A stretch of 13,654 nt of DNA from RGIG1995 sp045652425 (GCA_045652425.1 JAZRUG010000014.1:1-13654), one strand, 5' to 3'; counted from the stretch's first letter, positions 5,956 through 13,468 are shown. The notes: generated by a model not told the origin, from the sequence alone. Translations and numbers: made by a program.

Positions 5956-7338
5956 ATGAAACAAATTAAAATTGCAGACAAGACGCTTTGCAGAAATGAC
6001 AAAGCTTTTAGCTTTAAAGAAAGGCTTGAAATAGTAAGACAACTCGAAAAACTAAAGGTTGACGTAATAGAACTTCCCGAAATTGCAAATGCAAGAACTG
6101 ATATCCTTCTTGTGCGCACGGCTTCGTCATTCGTAAAAAATAGCGTTATATCCGTTGCGGCTGGCAGTACTGCCCAGTCAATAGACGATGCCGCTGCGGC
6201 TTTGAGCGTTGCCAACAAAGGAAGAATACGTATCGAAGTACCAACTTCGGCTGTTGGTATGGAATACTTTATGCACAAAAAGCCCGAAAAAATGAAAGAA
6301 TGGGTAAAATGCGCTGTAGAAAAGGCGGTATCTCTTTGTTCCGACGTTGAATTTTGCGCGGTTGATGCAACGAGAGCAGAGCCCGAGTTTCTTATTGAGC
6401 TTATAAAAATTGCAGTAAATGCAGGCGCAAAAACCGTTTCCGTATGCGACAGCGCGGCGGGAATGATGCCCGACGATTTCGCAAACTTTGGCAAGAAAAT
6501 AGCCGAGGAAGCGGGAGTTGACGTCGGCGTTGACTGTTCAAATAAGAACGGTCTCGCATCAGCCGAGGCTATTATGGCTGTAAGAGAGGGCGTTTCGGTT
6601 GTTAAAACTTCAATAGGCGGAGATTGTGTTCCGTTTGAATCTTTCGCCGATATGGTAAAGAATTGCGGCGATAATTACTGTTTCACGGCGGGGATAAGCT
6701 ATACCGAAATGCACCGTATATTAAGCCAGGTGGGCTGGATATGCTCCGAGAAAAAGGCGGAAAAGAACGTTTCTGTATCTTCCGTCGAGGAAAGCGGTAT
6801 AAGACTTGATGCAAAAGATGATATAAATGCGGTAGCAGCTGCCGTAGCAAAGCTTGGATATGACCTTTCTGACGAGGACAACAAACGCGTACACGAGGAA
6901 GTCTGCCGCGTTGCAGAAAAAAGAAGTGTGGGAGCAAAAGAACTTGATGCGATTGTAGCTACTGTTGCTTTGCAGGTTCCCGATTCATACAGACTTGAAA
7001 ATTACGTTATAAACAACGGAAATATAATCAGCGCAAGTGCGCAGATAACCCTCAGCCGAGAGGGCAAAATGCTTCAGGGAATCGCAATTGGCGACGGTCC
7101 TATAGACGCGGCTTTTGTGGCTATCGAGCAGATTATCGGACATCGCTATGAACTTGATGATTTCCAGATTCAGTCTATTACAGAGGGTAAGGAAGCGGTA
7201 GGTTCAGCCCTTGTTAAGCTCCGTTTTGACGGTAAGCTTTATTCGGGCAACGGTATTTCTACCGACATCATAGGCGCAAGTATCAGAGCGTATATAAGCG
7301 CAGTAAACAAAATAGTTTACGAAGAACACAGTATTTAA
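5956..7338 (+). CDS. Isopropylmalate-synthase-like protein lacking canonical active-site residues
   Basis: 460 residues from the ATG at 5956, which has GAGAAAGGTG upstream. The same frame is open back to 5725, but that stretch is the T-box RNA. The fold follows alpha-isopropylmalate synthase: a DRE-TIM barrel (1-235; VEFCAVDATRAEPEFL at 131-146 matches VEFSAEDATRSD of LeuA), a linker domain (about 240-345) and a complete C-terminal LeuA allosteric/dimer domain (358-455; AIGDGPIDAAFVAIE, STDIIGASIRAYISAVNKI). The signature DTTLRDGEQ is replaced by DKTLCRNDK (8-16), and the HxHND.GLA metal motif by DCSNKNGLA (193-201), so the catalytic Arg, the metal Asp and both metal His are missing or changed. 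It is probably not an ordinary isopropylmalate synthase. It may be a leucine-sensing regulator or subunit, or an enzyme with another chemistry. It is the first gene after the Leu T-box. Confidence 0.85.
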   Translation: MKQIKIADKTLCRNDKAFSFKERLEIVRQLEKLKVDVIELPEIANARTDILLVRTASSFVKNSVISVAAGSTAQSIDDAAAALSVANKGRIRIEVPTSAVGMEYFMHKKPEKMKEWVKCAVEKAVSLCSDVEFCAVDATRAEPEFLIELIKIAVNAGAKTVSVCDSAAGMMPDDFANFGKKIAEEAGVDVGVDCSNKNGLASAEAIMAVREGVSVVKTSIGGDCVPFESFADMVKNCGDNYCFTAGISYTEMHRILSQVGWICSEKKAEKNVSVSSVEESGIRLDAKDDINAVAAAVAKLGYDLSDEDNKRVHEEVCRVAEKRSVGAKELDAIVATVALQVPDSYRLENYVINNGNIISASAQITLSREGKMLQGIAIGDGPIDAAFVAIEQIIGHRYELDDFQIQSITEGKEAVGSALVKLRFDGKLYSGNGISTDIIGASIRAYISAVNKIVYEEHSI

Positions 7339-7355
7339 TGAAAGGGTAACAAAAA

Positions 7356-9854
7356 ATGAAGCTTTCGTTTTCAACAAAGGGTTGGCACAACAGCACCTTT
7401 AATGATTTTTGTGAAATAGCAGAATCCCTGAAATTTAAGGGAATCGAGCTTCACAATATAAATAACCGTCTTTTTACCGACAGAGACGGAGCTTTTCACG
7501 ATTATTCTGCGGCATCAACCCTGCGCAGTCTTTACGATAAAAAGCTTTCTATACCTTGCATTGATATTGTAAGTGATATTTCGGTTGAATCCGAAGTCGA
7601 AGAAGCAAGAAAAGAAATTGCAAGATGCTTTGAAATAGCGCAGTTTTTGCATATTCCATATATCCGCTTAAAATCGCGCTCGGAAAATTCTGACGGTATC
7701 GGTGTTGCCGAAGAATTTATAAAAGAAGTATTGCCCGAAGCAGAAGAACGCGGAGTTGTACTTTTGCTTGAAACCTCGGGACTTTTTCGTAATACTGCCG
7801 TATTGCGTACAACGCTCGAAGGATTTGCTTCCGACAGCCTTGGCGCATTGTGGAATTTGTCCGAGGCATACACCGAAGAAAAGAACGCCGAAGTAATAAT
7901 AAAAAATCTCGGCGCATACATCAAGCACGTGCATTATAACGATATATCTCTCGAAAACGGCGAAAAAGAATACTGTCTTGCCGGAGAGGGAGCGTTGCCG
8001 ATAAAAAATATTATGAACGCTTTAAGAAGCGTTAATTACGACGGCTTTATATCTCTTGTTTGGGACCCTATGTGGTGCGAAGAAATAGACGATATGGAAA
8101 TTATCTTTGCGCAGTTCAGCCACTATATGAAGCAGTTTTCCGATACTTCAAAGGGCGATAAGAATTTCTACTACAACAGAGCGCACACAGGCCGTTTCAG
8201 TTGGAAAAAAGACGACCTTATCGATCTTACTTTCTCACAGGTGCTTGACAGACTTGTTGAGGATTTCCCCGACCAGTATGCTTTTAAATATACTACTCTT
8301 GACTATACGAGAACGTACAGCGAATTCAGAGATGACGTTGACACGTTTGCAAGAGCGCTTATTTCGCTCGGTGTTAAAGCGGGCGACAAGGTTGCCGCTT
8401 GGGCATCAAACGTTCCTCAATGGTTTATTGCATTCTGGGCAACTGTAAAAATAGGCGCAGTTCTCGTTACGGTAAATACCGCCTATAAGATCCACGAGGC
8501 TGAATATCTGCTTCGTCAGTCGGATACACATACGCTTATTATGACGGAAGGCTCAAAGGATACAAGTTACGGACAGATAGTAGCCGAACTTTGCCCCGAG
8601 CTTGAAACTACAAAGGCGGGTAAACCGCTTCACAGCAAAAAGCTGCCTTTCTTGCGTAACGTTATTACGGTCGGATTTACGCAAAAGGGCTGTATGACTT
8701 GGAATGATGCTTTGAAGAGAGCAGACGAGGTGCCTGTTGAAGAAGTTTACAGAATGGCGGCGCAGGTAGACAAAGATGACGTATGCAATATGCAGTATAC
8801 CTCGGGAACAACAGGCTTCCCAAAGGGCGTTATGCTTACACACTATAACGTTGTAAACAACGGTAAGTATATCGGCGACCACATGGATCTGTCAACTGCT
8901 GACAGAATGATGATTCAAGTGCCTATGTTCCATTGTTTCGGTATGGTGCTTTCTATGACTGCGTCCATGACTCACGGAACGACTATGTATCCGTTACCCT
9001 ACTTCTCTCCTAAACCTGCATTAGCATGTGTTCACAATGAGCATATAACAGCATTTAACGGCGTTCCTACGATGTTTATTGCTATGATGGAGCATCCCGA
9101 CTTTGAAAAGACCGATTTTTCATATATGAGAATTGGTATTATGGCGGGTTCAAACTGCCCTGCTGACCTTATGAAAAAGGCTACGGAAGTTATGAATATG
9201 AAAGAAATCGTATCTGTTTACGGACAGACCGAGGCTTCGCCCGGCTGTACTATGAGCAGTTACTACGATTCTCTCGAAGTAAGAACGGAAACCGTAGGCT
9301 CTGCATTTGCTAATGTTGAATGTAAGATAATTAACCCCGATACAGGCGAAGAGTGCGCCGACGGAGAAAACGGCGAGTTCGTTGCAAGGGGATATAACGT
9401 TATGAAGGGTTACTATAAGATGCCCGGCGCTACGGCGGCGGCTATAGATGCTGACGGTTGGTTGCACACGGGCGACCTTGCTTGTCGTACTCCCGAGGGT
9501 AACTACAGAATAACGGGCAGACTTAAAGATATGATTATCCGAGGCGGTGAAAATATTTACCCCAAGGAGATTGAGGAATTTATCTATACCTGTCCTAAAG
9601 TAAGTGACGTTCAGGTTATCGGTGTTCCCGACGAGAAATACGGCGAGGAGATTATGGCTTGTATTATTCTCAAAGAAGGCGAAACAATGACCGAGGACGA
9701 GATGAAGAAATATATCGCCGACCACATGGCAAGACATAAGGTGCCGAGATATATCGATTTCGTCGATTCGTTCCCTATGAACGCGGCAGGAAAAATACAG
9801 AAATACAAGATGCGTGAAAACGCTGTTGAAAAGTTGGGACTTAAGAAAGCGTAA
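7356..9854 (+). CDS. Fusion: sugar-phosphate-isomerase-like TIM barrel + AMP-binding acyl-CoA synthetase
   Basis: 832 residues in one uninterrupted frame. Residues 1-262 resemble the xylose-isomerase-like / AP-endonuclease-2 TIM barrel (KGIELHN at 28-34, LLLET 136-140, IKHVHYND 189-196, GEGALPI 210-216, YDGFISL 228-234). Of its usual metal ligands Glu139, His193 and perhaps Asp196 are kept, but the Asp position reads Asn167 and the final Glu position reads Val235. Residues 290-830 are a full acyl-CoA synthetase of the ANL superfamily: YTSGTTGFPKG (481-491), YGQTE (622-626), TGD (705-707), GRLKDMIIRGGENIYP (721-736) and the C-terminal catalytic Lys813 in NAAGKIQK. This half should make an acyl-AMP and then an acyl-CoA from a carboxylic acid. 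No ribosome binding site precedes the Met near the junction (8127), so the fusion looks real. AAAGGGTAA precedes the ATG, 17 nt after the previous gene. Confidence 0.88.
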   Translation: MKLSFSTKGWHNSTFNDFCEIAESLKFKGIELHNINNRLFTDRDGAFHDYSAASTLRSLYDKKLSIPCIDIVSDISVESEVEEARKEIARCFEIAQFLHIPYIRLKSRSENSDGIGVAEEFIKEVLPEAEERGVVLLLETSGLFRNTAVLRTTLEGFASDSLGALWNLSEAYTEEKNAEVIIKNLGAYIKHVHYNDISLENGEKEYCLAGEGALPIKNIMNALRSVNYDGFISLVWDPMWCEEIDDMEIIFAQFSHYMKQFSDTSKGDKNFYYNRAHTGRFSWKKDDLIDLTFSQVLDRLVEDFPDQYAFKYTTLDYTRTYSEFRDDVDTFARALISLGVKAGDKVAAWASNVPQWFIAFWATVKIGAVLVTVNTAYKIHEAEYLLRQSDTHTLIMTEGSKDTSYGQIVAELCPELETTKAGKPLHSKKLPFLRNVITVGFTQKGCMTWNDALKRADEVPVEEVYRMAAQVDKDDVCNMQYTSGTTGFPKGVMLTHYNVVNNGKYIGDHMDLSTADRMMIQVPMFHCFGMVLSMTASMTHGTTMYPLPYFSPKPALACVHNEHITAFNGVPTMFIAMMEHPDFEKTDFSYMRIGIMAGSNCPADLMKKATEVMNMKEIVSVYGQTEASPGCTMSSYYDSLEVRTETVGSAFANVECKIINPDTGEECADGENGEFVARGYNVMKGYYKMPGATAAAIDADGWLHTGDLACRTPEGNYRITGRLKDMIIRGGENIYPKEIEEFIYTCPKVSDVQVIGVPDEKYGEEIMACIILKEGETMTEDEMKKYIADHMARHKVPRYIDFVDSFPMNAAGKIQKYKMRENAVEKLGLKKA

Positions 9855-9859
9855 GGAAA

Positions 9860-10672
9860 ATGCTTGACAATAAATATTACGTAATAGACGCGCATTGCCA
9901 TGTATATCCCGAGAAAATAGCGGCAAGGGCGGTGGCAGGAACAGACGGTTTCTATGGAGAACATTCTTTTGGTGACGGAACTGTAAGCGGATTGCTCAAA
10001 GTGGGGGACAAAGTCGGAATAGACCACTATATTGTGCAGTCAGTGGCGACTACACCTCATCAAGTAAGGAGTATTAACGACTTTATTGCAGAAAGTGTAA
10101 ATGCCAGTAACGGAAGATTTACCGGACTTGGCACCCTTCATCCCGACACTGATGACCTTGACGGAGATATTAAACACCTTATGGATTTGGGGCTGAAGGG
10201 AGTCAAACTGCATCACGATATACAACGCTTCAAGATAGATGACTACAGATGCCTTAAGATATATGAAAAGTGCGAAGAAAAGGGATTACCCATACTTATG
10301 CATACGGGTGACCACAGATTTGATTTTTCAAATCCGAACAGGCTTTTGCCGATTATGGAGATATATACGGGATTAACCGTTATCGGCGCCCACCTCGGAG
10401 GTTGGTCTGTATGGGAAGAGGCTATAGAGAAGTTGTCGGGGTTGCCTAATTTGTACGTTGATTGCTCGTCAAGCCTATACGCTATGAGTAGCGAAGAGGC
10501 GAAAAAGATAATATATTCCTACGGCGTTGACAAAGTTCTTTTCGGTACGGATTATCCTATGTGGGAACCTTCGGCAGAATTTGAAAGATTTTTCAATATT
10601 GGACTAACCGAAGAAGAAAACGAAAAGATACTTTCCAAAAATGCCGAAAAGCTGTTTGGAATAAAGAGATAA
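9860..10672 (+). CDS. Amidohydrolase family 2 metal-dependent hydrolase/decarboxylase
   Basis: 270 residues, the typical length for a compact amidohydrolase-2 (ACMSD / resorcylate-decarboxylase-like) TIM barrel. The metal-site pattern is complete: HxH at His12/His14 in IDAHCHVYP, KGVKLHHD (113-120), His148 in MHTGDH, His178 in IGAHLGG and Asp231 in FGTDYP. The family hydrolyses or decarboxylates small carboxylic acids and lactones; the substrate here is unknown. It starts 5 nt after the fusion gene stop with an AAGGA overlapping that stop, so it is co-transcribed and probably coupled. It is the last gene of the T-box operon, closed by a strong terminator. Its place beside an acyl-CoA ligase suggests that it prepares or disposes of that acid; this is inference. 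Confidence 0.87.
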   Translation: MLDNKYYVIDAHCHVYPEKIAARAVAGTDGFYGEHSFGDGTVSGLLKVGDKVGIDHYIVQSVATTPHQVRSINDFIAESVNASNGRFTGLGTLHPDTDDLDGDIKHLMDLGLKGVKLHHDIQRFKIDDYRCLKIYEKCEEKGLPILMHTGDHRFDFSNPNRLLPIMEIYTGLTVIGAHLGGWSVWEEAIEKLSGLPNLYVDCSSSLYAMSSEEAKKIIYSYGVDKVLFGTDYPMWEPSAEFERFFNIGLTEEENEKILSKNAEKLFGIKR

Positions 10673-10675
10673 CAC

Positions 10676-10702
10676 AAAAAAGCACCATTCGGTGCTTTTT
10701 TT
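10676..10702 (+). terminator. Intrinsic terminator of the T-box operon
   Basis: Stem AAAAAAGCACC (10676-10686) and GGTGCTTTTTTT (10691-10702) with loop ATTC. It immediately follows the amidohydrolase stop codon. Confidence 0.92.
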
Positions 10703-10719
10703 GCGTATATTCAGGGTTT

Positions 10720-10783
10720 CACTTACTTTCTTTTAAGGAAAGAAAGTAAGCAAAGAAACCTCGAATAACGGATCTGTACCACT
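10720..10783 (+). repeat. 64-nt dispersed repeat, copy 1
   Basis: Matches 13525-13588 in the same orientation at 61 of 64 positions. It begins with a hairpin of 12-bp perfect arms CTTACTTTCTTT/AAAGAAAGTAAG and 5-nt loop TAAGG, and continues with GCAAAGAAACCT.GAATAACGG. It forms the left end of the 297-nt palindromic element. Confidence 0.9.
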
Positions 10784-11017
10784 ATTACTTGTTTGTGCAA
10801 ACATCATTAAGTGGTCATTCTGAGTGGAGCGACCGAAGGAAGCGGAATCGAAGAATCCCATTATCGTTTTATATAATTGTATGGGATCCTTCGACTTCGA
10901 GGGCGTTGCCCTCTTCGCTCAGGATGACCGTAGAGGGAGAGTTTGTGCAAATAATAGTTGGTGGTACAAACCAGAGAGGCAAGTTCTTTGCCAAGCTTTC
11001 TGCGAAAGAAAGTAGGT
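10721..11017. repeat. Nested inverted-repeat (MITE-like) element filling the gene-free gap
   Basis: This 297-nt stretch is an imperfect palindrome built in layers. The ends are ACTTACTTTCTTT (10721-10733) and AAAGAAAGTAGGT (11005-11017). The next layer pairs GTACCAC (10776-10782) with GTGGTAC (10961-10967) and CTATTA (10782-10787) with TAATAG (10952-10957). The core hairpin is 10813-10929. Distances from core to flanking arms are nearly equal on the two sides (30 and 31 nt). No convincing gene lies here: open frames across it are low quality and have no family signature. A small non-autonomous mobile element or dispersed structured repeat is the best reading. No clear target-site duplication was found, so mobility is unproven. 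Confidence 0.65.
10813..10929. repeat. 117-nt foldback core with internal hairpins
   Basis: The ends GGTCATTCTGAG (10813-10824) and CTCAGGATGACC (10918-10929) are inverted with one G-U type difference. Inside, TCGAAGAATCCCAT (10848-10861) pairs with ATGGGATCCTTCGA (10881-10894) with one mismatch, and GAGGGC/GCCCTC (10899-10904, 10908-10913) forms another hairpin. The GTCATTCTGAG...GAAGAATC wording recalls a dispersed intergenic repeat seen in many gut Clostridia; that link is from memory. Confidence 0.8.
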
Positions 11018-11031
11018 CAAAAAGTTCCCAT

Positions 11032-11058
11032 AAAAAATGTGTGGGTTTTGCCCACACA
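11032..11058 (-). terminator. Intrinsic terminator of the metA / membrane protein / response regulator unit
   Basis: An 8-bp perfect stem TGTGTGGG (11038-11045) / CCCACACA (11051-11058) with a 5-nt loop. On the minus strand it runs into six U (A 11032-11037). It lies just downstream of the response-regulator stop at 11069. Confidence 0.88.
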
Positions 11059-11068
11059 CTTCTTATTT

Positions 11069-11716
11069 TTATTTTATCATATAACCTTTGCCTCTTATGG
11101 TGTAAATCATTTTCACACCGAGGTTATCGTCGAGTTTTTTGCGTAGATAATTTATATATACGTTATCTGCGTTGTTTTTTGTGTCGTATTCTTCTCCCCA
11201 CACGGTGTTGATAACTTTTTGCCTTGGAACTATACGTCCTCTGTTTTTATAGAGGAGTGAAAGCAGGGCAAATTCCCTTGGGGAAAATTTAATGATTTTG
11301 CCGTCTACCGTAACTCTTTTCGTAAAAGGATCAAGGTCCAAATTAATCGCCGTTTTTTCGGGGATAGCGGTTACACCAACTGTTCTTTTCACGTTAAACT
11401 TATCGCCAATAAGCTTTGTAAGCGCTGTAACACGGAAAGGTCTTTCAAAAAATGCCAGTGTGCATATAGGGAGTTCATTTATAATATTTTTACCAAATAT
11501 AATAAATGGTTGTTCGGATTTACTTACAAACGACAGATCCCCCGAATAGTAGTCTGCATCAAAGATAACAAGACTTGCTGTATCTGCAATGAGTCTTAAT
11601 GCCGGAGGATTAAGTGTTTCGGTAACTGTTTTTACCTTTAGACCTATCCCAATAAATTCAAGTTCCAGCATACGCGCAAATCTTTTGTCTGAACTTATCA
11701 AACAAATATCGTTCAT
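11069..11716 (-). CDS. OmpR/PhoB-type response regulator with atypical receiver domain
   Basis: 215 residues. The C-terminal part (about 120-215) is a clear winged-helix DNA-binding domain: TVDGKIIKFSPREFALLSLL, then RQKVINTVWG, the recognition-helix region NADNVYINYLRKKL and the wing YTIRGKGYMI. The N-terminal part (1-110) has the receiver pattern but is divergent. Asp53 in IFDAD can be the phosphoacceptor, the acidic cluster near the start is reduced to SSD (Asp10), and the usual Lys of the KPF motif is Arg92 (FERPF). No histidine kinase gene is in the window, so it is an orphan or signals without phosphorylation. It overlaps the membrane-protein gene by 4 nt and is the last gene of the metA unit. 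Confidence 0.85.
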   Translation of the reverse strand: MNDICLISSDKRFARMLELEFIGIGLKVKTVTETLNPPALRLIADTASLVIFDADYYSGDLSFVSKSEQPFIIFGKNIINELPICTLAFFERPFRVTALTKLIGDKFNVKRTVGVTAIPEKTAINLDLDPFTKRVTVDGKIIKFSPREFALLSLLYKNRGRIVPRQKVINTVWGEEYDTKNNADNVYINYLRKKLDDNLGVKMIYTIRGKGYMIK

Positions 11717-12492
11717 TTCTTAACTTCCAGATTAAACTGTCTCCAACGGGCGTCAAGCCACTTTGCAGTAAACCACATTACGCAATATCCTGCAATCGTT
11801 TTAATAAGCCAACTTACGTAAGGCGTAACGAGGTAAATAATTTCTGTTGAGGTGAGGTCCTTTGCTCCGTATGAAACTATGTCAACTACCGTATCTATTA
11901 AGCACGAGGAAAGAAGAAATGCGGATATAAGTACAACTATCCAAGTGGATATAGTGATAAGGGGATTCTTTTTAGAAAAGAAACCTTTTACTGTAATATT
12001 GGTGTTGTTTTCGTCGAGATACTTGGAGCGCAAAAAACAGGCAAGGAAGAGCGCACCTACAAGCAACATAATATCTACGACAGCATTAGTTAAGCAGGTA
12101 ACCAAATTGCCTACAAAAGAAGCGGCAAGGTTTTCGGTAACAATTGCACCTATCACAAGATAAGACGTATAAATAATTGCAATTCTTAAACCGCAGAAGC
12201 CAACGAGTTTTTTACTTTTCTCATAACCAAAACGAATAATGGAGTTAAGCAAAACGGCATATACGAAAAACAGACCGACAAGATTGAGCGCGGTTATGAA
12301 TCCACTTAAAAAGTTCGCAATTCCAACGAGGAGTATATCGCCTGTTATAAACGATAAAATAAGCGAAAGAAGAAAATTGCTTATCAAGGGGAGTATAACA
12401 CAGCCAATAAACATAAGCAGATTTAAGTGCTTTGTGAATAAAGATACGGCGTTGTTTCCTACGGGGGTAACTCTTTTTTTATTAACAGCCAT
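11713..12492 (-). CDS. Six-helix integral membrane protein of unknown function
   Basis: 259 residues with hydrophobic segments at about 25-49, 53-86, 97-118, 128-153, 177-198 and 219-241, and charged ends (KKR at 5-7, WLDARWRQFNLEVKK at the C-terminus). I recognise no family and see no transport or enzymatic motif. Acidic and polar residues are few inside the helices, apart from Asp140 and Asp200/Asp204. AGAGGT lies 7 nt before the ATG. Its start is 16 nt downstream of metA, and its stop overlaps the response-regulator start by 4 nt. The coupling to the regulator raises the idea that the membrane protein provides the sensory input in place of a histidine kinase, which is inference only. Confidence 0.8.
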   Translation of the reverse strand: MAVNKKRVTPVGNNAVSLFTKHLNLLMFIGCVILPLISNFLLSLILSFITGDILLVGIANFLSGFITALNLVGLFFVYAVLLNSIIRFGYEKSKKLVGFCGLRIAIIYTSYLVIGAIVTENLAASFVGNLVTCLTNAVVDIMLLVGALFLACFLRSKYLDENNTNITVKGFFSKKNPLITISTWIVVLISAFLLSSCLIDTVVDIVSYGAKDLTSTEIIYLVTPYVSWLIKTIAGYCVMWFTAKWLDARWRQFNLEVKK

Positions 12493-12508
12493 AGTAAATA
12501 CCTCTTTT

Positions 12509-13429
12509 TTAATTAATTTCGTTCAAGTCGTAAGGTGTAAGCTGATATACACAGTAGTTAAGCCAGTTTGCAAAGAGCAAATGCGCATGGCCTCTCCAAG
12601 TGTTTAACGGTTTTTTTGTAGGATCATCATCCGGGAAGTAGTTGTAGGGAACTTGAATATCGAGCCCCTTGTTTACGTCTCTGAAGTATTCTTTTGAAAG
12701 AGTATCGTAATCATATTCGAGATGACCTGTTGCAAAAAACCTTCTCATATTTTTGTCGGCAATAAGGAAGAGTCCCGATTTATCCGATTCTGCAAGAACT
12801 TCAAGATTATTGTTGTTGCGTACCAATTCTGCATCAATATCTGTATGTCTTGAGTGAGGAGCATTAAACACCTCGTCAAATCCGCGAAGCAGAGGGTGGG
12901 ACGGATTATTTATGATGTGTGGGAATATACCAAACATTTTTTGGGGCAATGGATGCTTCGGAATACCGTAATGATAATACAAAGCTGCCTGCGCTGCCCA
13001 ACATATATGAAGTGTTGAATAAACGTGTGTCTTTGACCATTCCATTATCTTGCAAAGTTCGTCCCAATAGCCGACCTCGGAAAAGTCGAGTATTTCAACC
13101 GGTGCGCCCGTTATAATAAGTCCGTCGAACTTTTCGTTCATAACGTCAGCGCAGCTTGTATAGAAGTGATGCATATGTTCTTCTGAAGTGTGCTTGGGTT
13201 TGTGTGCTGTTGAAGGATAGAGAAGAGTAAGCTCAACCTGCAAGGAAGTGTTAGAAAGTAGTCTTATAAGCTGTGTTTCGGTAACTATTTTCGTAGGCAT
13301 AAGATTGAGTATGGCTATTTTTAGAGGACGGATATCCTGGTGAATAGCGCGGTTCTCGTCCATTACGAATATATTTTCATTTTCAAGGATTTCTATTGCG
13401 GGGAGTCCCGATTGTACCTTGATTGGCAT
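12509..13429 (-). CDS. metA: Homoserine O-acyltransferase, MetA type, predicted acetyl-CoA dependent
   Basis: 306 residues, full length for the MetA (homoserine trans-succinylase fold) family. It acylates L-homoserine on the first committed step of methionine synthesis in the cytosol. The start MPIKVQSGLPA is typical of the family. The catalytic set is intact: Cys143 in HICWAAQA, His236 and Glu238 in ATGHLEYD. The specificity position that is Gly111 in the succinyl-CoA enzyme of E. coli and Glu in the acetyl-CoA enzymes of Bacillus is Glu112 here (GAPVEILDF), so O-acetylhomoserine is the expected product. AGAGGTGAT is 6 nt before the ATG. The leader from its promoter is only about 33 nt, too short for a SAM or T-box riboswitch. 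It heads a tight unit with a membrane protein and a response regulator, an uncommon context for metA. Confidence 0.95.
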   Translation of the reverse strand: MPIKVQSGLPAIEILENENIFVMDENRAIHQDIRPLKIAILNLMPTKIVTETQLIRLLSNTSLQVELTLLYPSTAHKPKHTSEEHMHHFYTSCADVMNEKFDGLIITGAPVEILDFSEVGYWDELCKIMEWSKTHVYSTLHICWAAQAALYYHYGIPKHPLPQKMFGIFPHIINNPSHPLLRGFDEVFNAPHSRHTDIDAELVRNNNNLEVLAESDKSGLFLIADKNMRRFFATGHLEYDYDTLSKEYFRDVNKGLDIQVPYNYFPDDDPTKKPLNTWRGHAHLLFANWLNYCVYQLTPYDLNEIN

Positions 13430-13468
13430 AATATCACCTCTTTGAGTAAAACAATTTGCTATTAAACC

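Noticed and set aside
10789..11211. Open frame of 140 codons on the plus strand.
   Set aside because: It crosses the palindromic repeat, the minus-strand terminator and the response-regulator gene, has low-complexity composition and no family features.
13430..13468. SAM riboswitch or Met T-box upstream of metA.
   Set aside because: The leader from the consensus promoter is only about 33 nt and contains no such motifs.
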